6,586 nucleotides of DNA from Akkermansiaceae bacterium. GTDB taxonomy: Bacteria > Verrucomicrobiota > Verrucomicrobiia > Verrucomicrobiales > Akkermansiaceae. The translations under genes and the position numbers were made by a program. Below are positions 1 to 5,865 of the stretch, piece after piece; position 1 is the first letter of the stretch; each line of letters opens with the position of its first letter. The stretch lies in contig JALOTR010000169.1 of the NCBI GenBank assembly GCA_025457805.1, forward strand, positions 1-6,586, given 5' to 3'. The notes under the pieces were generated by a model, which saw only the letters and a program-made list of their open reading frames with translations, did not search any database and was not told the DNA's origin.

Positions 1-72
1 GCGCAGGATGGTGCGGAAGCGGCCGAAAAAGGGCGTGCCCGAATCACGGGGCGATAGGGTGGGGGAGTCCAT
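1..72 (-). CDS. opgH: Probable glucan biosynthesis glucosyltransferase OpgH/MdoH, N-terminal fragment (cut by window edge)
   Basis: Only the first 24 codons are present. The peptide starts MDSPTLSPRD and ends FFGRFRTILR, running off the left edge. The start ATG overlaps the TGA of the preceding gene by one base (TGATG), which indicates translational coupling. The short polar leader ends in a basic segment of the kind that precedes the first membrane helix of OpgH proteins. The main argument is position: opgH follows opgG in known OPG operons, where it encodes the inner-membrane enzyme making the beta-1,2-linked glucan backbone from UDP-glucose. No glycosyltransferase motif is visible in so short a piece, so the name is inferred from context. 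If it is OpgH and its first helix follows at once, its N-terminal cytoplasmic region is much shorter than the roughly 140 residues of the E. coli protein. No Shine-Dalgarno site is evident. Confidence 0.55.
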   Translation of the reverse strand, partial: MDSPTLSPRDSGTPFFGRFRTILR

Positions 73-662
73 CAGTCGAGGAAGAAATACCAGGCGGCCA
101 GGATCCCCGCGAGCAGGAGGACGCCGGTGAACATGATGCGGACGATGGGTTTGCGGTCCATGGTTTCCCACCATTGGGCGGCACCGCTGCCGAGCGCGTT
201 GAGCTCAAGCGGCTTGGGCACCATCGTCAGCGCGGCAAAGCGCGGGCCGGCAGCCAGGTAGGAGCGGCGCATGGCATCCACGAAGGCCGGCGGCCATGGG
301 GCGGGGGTGAGGAAGACGCCCTGCCACTTGTCCGGCATGCCGGCGAGCAGGAGCGCGAGGCGACCACGAGCGGCGAGGCGGCGGTTTTCCAAAGGCACAT
401 CCAGCACGTCCTGCGTCCACTCGGCGATCTCGCTGAGCGCCTCTTCCATGGCCAGCAGGCGTGCGGGTTTTTCCGGTTCGTCCAAGCGGCGGGCGGAGGC
501 GCGCCAGAGGATGCCGCGCACGAGCTCGGCGACGAGCAGGCGGTTCCGCAAGCGCAGGGCCTGCAGGTATGCCTCGACGGCGGCGTATGCCTCTTCCCAC
601 TCGGTGAGTTCCTCCTCGCTGAGCGGTCGGAGGGTATCTAGGGAATGACGCGGTGGGCCCAT
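72..662 (-). CDS. Unrecognised 196-residue protein with C-terminal membrane anchor, between opgG and opgH
   Basis: I do not recognise a family. The first ~165 residues are soluble and helix-prone, rich in Ala, Leu, Glu and Arg, with an acidic N-terminal stretch (EEELTEWEEAYAAVEAY, residues 16-32) and amphipathic character to about residue 108. A Pro/Trp-rich stretch follows (TPAPWPPAF, 119-127), then a WWETMDRKP segment (164-172). A single hydrophobic helix at about 174-194 ends within two residues of the C-terminus. There is no signal peptide, so a cytoplasmic domain held by a C-terminal anchor is the likely topology. The ATG at 662 lies inside the end of opgG (25-bp overlap), and no plausible start exists just after the opgG stop. 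The stop overlaps the next ATG by one base. This double overlap argues for a real, co-translated gene, presumably serving glucan synthesis. A possible reading is that it replaces the N-terminal cytoplasmic region of OpgH. Existence is fairly sure, function unknown. Confidence 0.8.
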   Translation of the reverse strand: MGPPRHSLDTLRPLSEEELTEWEEAYAAVEAYLQALRLRNRLLVAELVRGILWRASARRLDEPEKPARLLAMEEALSEIAEWTQDVLDVPLENRRLAARGRLALLLAGMPDKWQGVFLTPAPWPPAFVDAMRRSYLAAGPRFAALTMVPKPLELNALGSGAAQWWETMDRKPIVRIMFTGVLLLAGILAAWYFFLD

Positions 663-2197
663 GTTTCGGTGAGGAAATTATCGCCACGCTTCAGGCAGCA
701 TCGAAGCTCGACCGGGCCCACGTCCGCCAACTTGCCGCCTTCCGCGGCGGGCGAGATGTGGAAGGCCACCCGCCAGCGTTCGTCCGGCAGGGGTTGGATG
801 GTGATGCCATGGATGCGCACTTTGGCGGCGGACTCGCCGATGGCTTCCACGTGGGCGCTGAGCGGGACTTCGTTGGGCGCGCTCAATTGATTTCCTACAA
901 ATTCCACCACGATGGTGCGCTCCTCGGGCTTGCCCTGATGCATGCCCGTCCGGGTGGCCACGACGTAGCCATTGGCCTGGGATGGATCGGGATTCATCGT
1001 CCAATGCTGGCGATACGAGAACTCAATGCGATCGCCGGGCTGCGGGGTTTTGGCGGGTTCCCACAGGGCGACGGTGCTGTCCGGAAACTCGGTGTCCACC
1101 GGGATTTCCATCAGCATCACCCGGCCTGCACCCCAATCCGAGGTGGGCTCGATCCACAGCGAGGGACGGAGGTGATAGGCGGCCTCCGGATCCTCATAGG
1201 CATCGAAGCGGCGGTCGCGCTGCAACAGGCCGAAGCCATCGACCTTGTCCATGTGGAAAAAGCTGAACTCCAATTTTCCCGAGTCGTTGCTGACGGGCCG
1301 CCAGACCCGTTCTCCCGAGCCCATGCGGATGGCGAGGCCATCGGAGTCGTGCACTTCCGGGCGGAGGTCGTCGAAGCGGCGTTTCGAGTTTTCCCCGAAC
1401 CAGAACATGCTGGACATCGGCGCGATGCCGAGGCGTTTGACGGCGCGGCGGGCGAAGAGCACGGCCTTGACCTCGACGATGGTTTCATTTCCCGGATGCA
1501 CCTTGAAGGCGTAGGCACCGGCATAGGACGGGCCATCGAGGAGAGCATAAAAGCGGGCCTGCGTGTCCTTTTCCTCCGGCTTGCGCAGCCAGAATTCGCG
1601 GAAGGCGGGAAATTCCTCGGTGCTGCCATCCACGCCGGTGTCCACGGCGATGCCGCGGGCGGAGATGCCGTAGCGTTGGTTTTTTCCAAGGGCGCGCCAG
1701 TAGCTGGCACCTTGGAAGGCGATGAGTTCATCGAAGATCTCCGGCGAATTCAGTTTGTGGTGGAGCCGGAAACCCGCGAAGCCACCATCCGGGGGCAGAT
1801 CCTCGTGTTTCGGAACGAGCGGTCCGTAGTTGAAATACGCCTCCGCCAAGCGGATCTGCTGCTGGTGGCTGCTGGTGAACTCATTGAGGACCACAGGCTC
1901 CCGGTAGAGGTAGCCGGGATGGAAAAACATCGCGCGGAAAGGCAGATTGTCCGCAGCCCACAGGGCTTGGTTGGGATTGAAGCGGATGTCGCGGTATTGA
2001 TCGTAAGTGAGCCCGCCCATCCACGCGGGCAAGGCATCCTTGTTGGGGGCGACGTAGGGTTTGTTGGCGAGATCGCGGGCTCGGCTTTGGATGCTGTCGA
2101 AGCCAACATCCTCGCGCTCCCAGGTTTGACAGAATGCGGAGGAAGAGAAGGCGAAGATCGCAAATAGGGTTGTGGTCCGTGGCACAGCAAGCGTCAT
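638..2197 (-). CDS. opgG: Glucan biosynthesis protein G (OpgG/MdoG), periplasmic
   Basis: This is a 519-residue protein, about the usual length for OpgG. It acts in the periplasm on osmoregulated periplasmic glucans made by OpgH; the OpgG/OpgD family has been described as beta-1,2-glucan-active (GH186). Residues 1-23 form a Sec signal peptide (hydrophobic LFAIFAFSSSAF, likely cleavage near C23/Q24). The C23 lacks a proper lipobox, so a lipoprotein is unlikely. Family motifs run the whole length: LTYDQYRDIRF (63-73), GFAGFRL (139-145), GASYWRALG (163-171), YGISARGIAVDT (176-187), EEFPAFREFWL (194-204), LGIAPMSSMFWFG (256-268), PEVHDSDGL (280-288), GFGLLQRDRRF (321-331), LRPSLWIEP (343-351) and a final LTETWAHR (509-516), so it is complete. 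A 65-bp gap separates it from the upstream methyltransferase. That gap holds a GGAGGG motif (complement of 2211-2216) 13 bases before the ATG, rather far for a Shine-Dalgarno site, and no convincing terminator. Confidence 0.95.
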   Translation of the reverse strand: MTLAVPRTTTLFAIFAFSSSAFCQTWEREDVGFDSIQSRARDLANKPYVAPNKDALPAWMGGLTYDQYRDIRFNPNQALWAADNLPFRAMFFHPGYLYREPVVLNEFTSSHQQQIRLAEAYFNYGPLVPKHEDLPPDGGFAGFRLHHKLNSPEIFDELIAFQGASYWRALGKNQRYGISARGIAVDTGVDGSTEEFPAFREFWLRKPEEKDTQARFYALLDGPSYAGAYAFKVHPGNETIVEVKAVLFARRAVKRLGIAPMSSMFWFGENSKRRFDDLRPEVHDSDGLAIRMGSGERVWRPVSNDSGKLEFSFFHMDKVDGFGLLQRDRRFDAYEDPEAAYHLRPSLWIEPTSDWGAGRVMLMEIPVDTEFPDSTVALWEPAKTPQPGDRIEFSYRQHWTMNPDPSQANGYVVATRTGMHQGKPEERTIVVEFVGNQLSAPNEVPLSAHVEAIGESAAKVRIHGITIQPLPDERWRVAFHISPAAEGGKLADVGPVELRCCLKRGDNFLTETWAHRVIP

Positions 2198-2262
2198 AGG
2201 CCCGTTCCACCCTCCCCGTCAAGATTGGCGATTTGGATTTCTTTCATGGAAAATCAGGAATC

Positions 2263-3036
2263 TCAGGGCAAACGGGTGGCGTGGTAGGTGAGGATCCCGT
2301 CAAAATCCGCGCGGTCCGGGTCGGCAGGGCGGTTGCGGGGATCGAAGTCGAGAAACCAGCCGTCCACGACAAAGCCGAGCCCATCGAGCAGCGCGAGCAT
2401 TTCCGTGTGCTCGATCCAGCGGATGCGCTGGGTGGATTCGTGCACGGCGGGTTGGGTGCCGGTTTTGGTGTAGCGGTGTTCGCGGTGGACGATCCGCGCC
2501 TCGCGGTCGATGCGGTGGCGCGTGTCCAGCCGGCCCTTGCCGCCGTCGGCGAGGCTGACCTCGTGATCGACATACCACGTATCCTGAGGCAGATCGCCGA
2601 GCAATTCGGCATAGGGCATGAAGACCGTCAGATACAAACCACCGCCCGGGATGATGAGTCCGTGCCAATGGCGCAAGGTGGCTTCCGGATCGGCCGCAAG
2701 CTGCAATGTGAAAGCGGGGGCGAGCAGCGAGGAAAATCGTTGCCTGCCACTCCATGATCCCATGTCGCCCTGGTGCACGGTGCCGCTCACGCCGAGCGCG
2801 GCGGCCCGGGTTTTTCCGAGTTCGATCATGTCGGATGACAACTCCAGTCCTTCGATTTCATATCCCTGTTTCACCAACGGAAACATCAAGCGCCCGGAAC
2901 CCGATCCCATCTCGATGGCAGGGCCCGGGTGTTTTTGCAGGAAGGCTGCCATGAGTTTCACCTCCGAGGCATCGTCTTCCGCTTCCCAGAACAAATCGTG
3001 AAGCTCCGCCTCCAGCGAGTGATAAGGTTGAGCCAT
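2263..3036 (-). CDS. Class I SAM-dependent methyltransferase
   Basis: This is a 257-residue soluble protein with a Rossmann-type methyltransferase fold. Motif I, the glycine-rich SAM loop, is AIEMGSGSGRL (40-50). The acidic strand-2 end that would bind the ribose is EGLELS (62-67, E65), and the adenine-side acidic residue is in HQGDMGSW (88-95, D91). A strand-4 segment SLLAPAFTLQL (103-113) is followed by the PGGGLYLTVF loop and strand (130-139) seen after motif IV. The C-terminal third is a beta-rich insertion and tail (RHRIDREARIVHREHRY) ending with the usual GFVVDGWFLDFD strands (221-232). It fits the broad Methyltransf_25/11 group, whose substrates range from small molecules to proteins, so no substrate can be named. 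There is no signal peptide, so it is cytoplasmic. The start lies three bases after the stop of the membrane-protein gene, with no Shine-Dalgarno site, suggesting coupled translation. Confidence 0.88.
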   Translation of the reverse strand: MAQPYHSLEAELHDLFWEAEDDASEVKLMAAFLQKHPGPAIEMGSGSGRLMFPLVKQGYEIEGLELSSDMIELGKTRAAALGVSGTVHQGDMGSWSGRQRFSSLLAPAFTLQLAADPEATLRHWHGLIIPGGGLYLTVFMPYAELLGDLPQDTWYVDHEVSLADGGKGRLDTRHRIDREARIVHREHRYTKTGTQPAVHESTQRIRWIEHTEMLALLDGLGFVVDGWFLDFDPRNRPADPDRADFDGILTYHATRLP

Positions 3037-3039
3037 GGT

Positions 3040-3738
3040 TCAGCGGGGATCGGAAACGCTGCGTGCACGCCAGGGAAGTGCGAGCAGAAAGAACAGCAGC
3101 ACCGCGATGGCCTGCATGGAAAACAGATACCATGGCCAGGGCCCGAGGTGATCGATGAGGCTGGGATTGTCCGGCGGGCGTGAGGCAAAGCCGAAGTTGG
3201 TGCCTAACAGATAGTTCACTCCCATCGCGACGCTGAGATAGATGACCGACCACATATAAACTTCCATCGGCCCTTTCCACAGCGGTTGGCGAGGCCGCCA
3301 GCCCTCGACCATCGGCAGATAAAGCGCGGCGGCCACGATGGCGAAGTGCTGGATGAAAAAGGTGAGGAAGGGCCATGCCGGAAATCCCATGCTGATGGCT
3401 GGCGTGAGCAATGCCTGGAAGGTGGCGGCGAGTCCCCAGAAATAGGTGAGGGCGCAGAGGATGGGCCGCCGCGTGAGCAGGGCAAAGCCGGCAATGATGG
3501 CGGCGATGTCGCACAGATGCAGCGGCAGGATGTTGTCCAAGGCCACCTTGCCGCCCAGCGAAAGCCATGCCGCCTGGTTGAGTGGATACGAGGCGAGATT
3601 GAAGAAGGCGAGCAAGCCGGTGGCAAGCTGGCGGCTGTTTCCTCCGCGTTTGCCGGCAAAAATCAATGCCGCGACGATCAGCGCGCCGATGGCGACGGTG
3701 ACGTAATGTTCCCTGCTGAATGGATGGAACGGCGACAT
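3040..3738 (-). CDS. TIGR02206 family (YwaF-like) integral membrane protein, function unknown
   Basis: This is a 232-residue polytopic inner-membrane protein. I count about six or seven hydrophobic segments, near residues 13-29, 38-58, 72-89, 95-115, 122-142, 158-178 and 203-222. It matches what I recall of the TIGR02206/YwaF family: LPLHLCDIAAI (71-81), then YFWGLAATFQALLTP (99-113), FFIQH (127-131), VNYLLGTNFGF (174-184) and a closing HLGPWPWY (197-204). Conserved polar residues within membrane segments (H74, C76, D77, Q108, H131, N175) are typical of the family, but its biochemical role is not established to my knowledge. The length is normal and the protein looks intact. It starts 21 bp after the M16 peptidase stop and ends three bases before the methyltransferase start. 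The ATG at 3738 is preceded by an AT-rich spacer without a clear ribosome-binding site. Confidence 0.85.
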   Translation of the reverse strand: MSPFHPFSREHYVTVAIGALIVAALIFAGKRGGNSRQLATGLLAFFNLASYPLNQAAWLSLGGKVALDNILPLHLCDIAAIIAGFALLTRRPILCALTYFWGLAATFQALLTPAISMGFPAWPFLTFFIQHFAIVAAALYLPMVEGWRPRQPLWKGPMEVYMWSVIYLSVAMGVNYLLGTNFGFASRPPDNPSLIDHLGPWPWYLFSMQAIAVLLFFLLALPWRARSVSDPR

Positions 3739-3760
3739 GATATCATTTCAAATCCATATC
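3739..3760. promoter_or_regulatory. AT-rich 22-bp imperfect dyad between the M16 peptidase and TIGR02206 genes
   Basis: The whole spacer reads as a near-palindrome: GATAT, c, ATTT, c, AAAT, cc, ATATC. The outer arms (3739-3743 and 3756-3760) and the inner arms (3745-3748 and 3750-3753) are both complementary, differing by a one-base offset. Its AT content stands out against the GC-rich flanks. The central loop is one base, so an RNA hairpin would have to open its inner pairs; a protein-binding dyad or an internal promoter element is as likely as a structure in RNA. No factor is known and chance is possible in so short an AT-rich stretch. Confidence 0.25.
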
Positions 3761-5001
3761 TAACCGATCAACGGTCCGATCTCCGCAGTGGCTGCTTGCT
3801 GGTTGACGAAAATTTCCCGAGCGATGGCCCGCACCTCCTCATCCGTGACGGCGAGAATGCTGTTCCGCCATTCCTCGGTGGAAGGGATGCGGTCGAAATC
3901 GAGCATGCCCTCGCCCGCCCAGGTGGCATGGGCGGAGGTGGATTCGAAGGCGAGCTTGCTCTGGGCGATGGCAAGGCGTTTCGCACGTTCCAATTCGCCG
4001 GGGCGCGGTCCGTTGGCAACGAGGTCGTCGATTTCCCGGTGGATGCAGGACAATGCCTCTTCGCGGGATTCCGGATCGAGCCCGGCGTTGATCTCGAAGG
4101 CTCCGGTTTCATGGAACAAGGTGACATCACTGCCGATCTGATAACACAAACCGCGATCTTCACGCAGTTCGAGAAACAGGCGCGAACTGGAGGATTCGCC
4201 GAGCATCGAACTCAGCAGGCGCAGTGCATGCCGCGTCGGCGAGTGGCGGCCGGGCGTGTGCCAGGCGAGCGAAAGCTGGAGTTGATCGGTTTCCCGCCGA
4301 TCGTCCACCGAGCGGGCGGGGGAGCCATTGCGGTGAAAGGGCAGAACCGGCTCCGCAGCGTGGAATTTCTTTGGCAAATGCGGCTGGATGGCACGCAGGA
4401 CCTCCTCGGCGGTGAAAGGACCGGCCGCTGCGATCACCACATCCTCACGGAAATGATGGCGATCGCGAAAACGGGTGAGCGCCGCACGATCGATGCGGGC
4501 GATGCTCTCCATGGTGCCGGAGATCGGATTTCCCAAGGGATGATCGTGCCACAGTGCAGCGGAAATCAGATCGCCGATGTGATCCGAGGGCGCCTCGCGA
4601 TACATCGTGATTTCCTCGCCGATCACTTCGCGTTCGAGGGCAATTTCCGACTCAGGAAACGTGGCATGCCAAACCATGTCCGCGAGCACATCGGCAAGGA
4701 TGGGCAGCATTTCCGCCTCGCCGCGACCTTCATACACCGTTTGATCTTCCGAGGTGCAGGCATTGAGCTGGCCGCCGGCGTTTTCGATTTCGAAACTCAG
4801 GTCGCGCGCCGTCCGCCGGCTCGTCCCCTTGAAAACCATGTGCTCCACAAAATGCGCCAAGCCCGCAGGCAACCCATGCTCATCGCGGCTTCCTGCCGGC
4901 ACATGGATGGTCAGCGCGGCGCACTCGGAATCCGGAAGGGTGGCCACCGCCAGACGCGGGCCTTGGGGAATGCGCAGCCATTGGTAGTTCGCTTTGCTCA
5001 T
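3760..5001 (-). CDS. Zinc-dependent peptidase of family M16 (pitrilysin/processing-peptidase-like)
   Basis: This is a 413-residue metallopeptidase of the two-domain M16 type, close to the ~410-430 residues usual for bacterial processing-peptidase-like members. The inverted zinc motif HFVEH is at residues 50-54 (H50 and H54 ligands, E53 catalytic), and the third ligand is in VIGEEI (E129 or E130), the family spacing. The active-site domain also shows GLAHFVEHMVFKGT and the GGQLNACTSEDQTVY strand (76-90). The second domain has the SSRLFLELREDRGLCYQIGS segment (272-291), carrying the conserved Arg/Tyr pair (R283, Y287). There is no signal peptide, so it should be cytoplasmic. The reading frame stays open upstream to 5244, but those residues lie antisense-free inside ispD in another frame and resemble nothing. 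The ATG at 5001 is preferred because it gives the family N-terminus and overlaps the ispD stop as ATGA. Substrate unknown. Confidence 0.93.
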   Translation of the reverse strand: MSKANYQWLRIPQGPRLAVATLPDSECAALTIHVPAGSRDEHGLPAGLAHFVEHMVFKGTSRRTARDLSFEIENAGGQLNACTSEDQTVYEGRGEAEMLPILADVLADMVWHATFPESEIALEREVIGEEITMYREAPSDHIGDLISAALWHDHPLGNPISGTMESIARIDRAALTRFRDRHHFREDVVIAAAGPFTAEEVLRAIQPHLPKKFHAAEPVLPFHRNGSPARSVDDRRETDQLQLSLAWHTPGRHSPTRHALRLLSSMLGESSSSRLFLELREDRGLCYQIGSDVTLFHETGAFEINAGLDPESREEALSCIHREIDDLVANGPRPGELERAKRLAIAQSKLAFESTSAHATWAGEGMLDFDRIPSTEEWRNSILAVTDEEVRAIAREIFVNQQAATAEIGPLIG

Positions 5002-5687
5002 GAACGGGTCTTCAGTAATGCCTCCGCCAACTCGATGTCGGCCGGCGTGGTGATTTTCAAATTGGGACTCAGCGATTCCACGAATTTCACTGCCACGCCG
5101 ATCCCGCTCACTGCGGAAACTTCGTCGGTCACCACCAGTCCCTGCGCCGCCACGTGATCGCAAGCGCGGATCAGCATTTCCTTGGAAAAAACCTGCGGCG
5201 TCTCCATGCACCAGAGATTTTCGCGGCTCACCGCCTCCGTGCATAAATCCTGCGCGTCCGAGCGTTTCATCGTTTCGGTAGCCCGCCGCGCCAGCGATGC
5301 CGCCTGATGCACCCGCGCCGCCGCCACACAGCGGTCGATGTCCGCCGGAGAAACCAGAGGCCGTGCGCCATCATGGACGGCGACCAGCGAAGACGAAGCC
5401 GCCACCGCCGCAAGGCCAGCCGCCACGGAATCCTGCCGCTCCCTGCCACCATCCACCCGCCGCAGCGGCTTCGTGGAATCGATCCCTGCAAGCAGTTCCC
5501 AGCGTTCCTCCGGGCAGACCAGCACCACCTCGGCGATGCTTTCCGCCGCCAGAAATGCCTCCACCGTCCGCCTCAACACCGGCACCCCGCCGAGCGGGCA
5601 GGCCAGTTTGTCGAAACCCATCCGCCGGCTCGATCCCGCCGCCACGAGGATCGCGGAACAGGAAGAGGGCGTGGGATGGTCGGGCAT
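4998..5687 (-). CDS. ispD: 2-C-methyl-D-erythritol 4-phosphate cytidylyltransferase IspD
   Basis: This 229-residue enzyme matches the normal IspD length. It transfers CMP from CTP to 2-C-methyl-D-erythritol 4-phosphate, the third step of the MEP isoprenoid pathway, in the cytoplasm. The nucleotide-binding signature AAGSSRRMGFDKL spans 16-28, with the catalytic Arg (R21/R22) and K27. GGRERQDSVAAGL (80-92) and VHDGARPLV (104-112, metal-binding D106) follow. ETMKRSD (138-144) corresponds to the conserved substrate-site TMKR, LWCMETPQVF (158-167) to the LW..TPQ block, and TDEVSAV (187-193) and NLKITTPADIELAE (209-222, K211) to the C-terminal motifs. It appears to be the first gene of the minus-strand run, facing bamA across a 178-bp spacer. 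The ATG at 5687 gives the family N-terminus, although no Shine-Dalgarno site precedes it. Its stop overlaps the M16 start by 4 bp. Confidence 0.96.
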   Translation of the reverse strand: MPDHPTPSSCSAILVAAGSSRRMGFDKLACPLGGVPVLRRTVEAFLAAESIAEVVLVCPEERWELLAGIDSTKPLRRVDGGRERQDSVAAGLAAVAASSSLVAVHDGARPLVSPADIDRCVAAARVHQAASLARRATETMKRSDAQDLCTEAVSRENLWCMETPQVFSKEMLIRACDHVAAQGLVVTDEVSAVSGIGVAVKFVESLSPNLKITTPADIELAEALLKTRS

Positions 5688-5808
5688 GGGGCGGGGTCTT
5701 GGGGCTGCGCCGGGTTCCTTACAGTCCGCCTCCCCATCCGCAAAGCGGCAAGTTGGGAGAAACTACGGAAGGCCGAAATACTACGCATTTGTTAAGAATT
5801 CCCAGCTA

Positions 5809-5847
5809 TTGACCTTGACGGGGCGGGGGGCCGAAAGGCTTTATAGG
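5809..5847 (+). promoter_or_regulatory. Candidate bamA promoter in the ispD/bamA divergent spacer
   Basis: Within the 178-bp spacer (5688-5865), two adjacent -35-like hexamers, TTGACC (5809-5814) and TTGACG (5815-5820), lie upstream of an AT-rich patch, TTTATAGG (5840-5847). From TTGACG, spacing to TTTATA is 19 bp and to TATAGG 21 bp, both longer than the 17-bp ideal, and the -10 matches are only 3-4 of 6. The interval is a G-rich run (5821-5830). The flanking 5770-5811 stretch is the most AT-rich part of the spacer and could serve as an upstream element. Transcription from here would give a short leader to the bamA ATG at 5866. For ispD, in the other direction, no convincing promoter is visible, nor any terminator or RNA gene in the spacer. 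Confidence 0.3.
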
Positions 5848-5865
5848 CGCATCCTTCCAAATCGC

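Noticed and set aside
638..662. Possibility that the opgG/196-residue ORF overlap reflects a frameshifted single gene
   Set aside because: OpgG ends with the expected LTETWAHR C-terminus and the following ORF has no OpgG-like sequence, so these are two genes rather than a broken one.
653..2167. A 504-codon open frame on the plus strand opposite opgG
   Set aside because: It mirrors opgG almost end to end, which is the pattern of a codon-bias shadow; the translation is His/Gly/Glu-rich with no motif.
2193..2221. A TTGACG ... TATGAC pair on the minus strand around the opgG start, possible promoter
   Set aside because: The -10 would overlap the opgG ATG and place the transcript start inside the signal peptide, which has no second Met start.
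2236..2255. A hairpin GATTTC / GAAAATC just after the methyltransferase stop, possible terminator
   Set aside because: The stem is six AT-rich pairs with a bulge and no U-run follows in the direction of transcription, so it is too weak to call as an intrinsic terminator.
3286..5157. A 623-codon open frame on the plus strand opposite the M16 peptidase and the membrane-protein gene
   Set aside because: It is antisense to two clear protein families, crosses the gap between them and shows no recognisable motif. Long antisense frames are expected in GC-rich genes.
5002..5244. N-terminal extension of the M16 peptidase frame
   Set aside because: It lies inside ispD in another frame, is Gly/Arg-rich and adds no signal peptide or family segment; the start at 5001 fits the family.
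5738..5748. CCGC-AAA-GCGG mini hairpin in the ispD/bamA spacer
   Set aside because: Four base pairs with a three-base loop and no U-run are expected by chance in GC-rich DNA.
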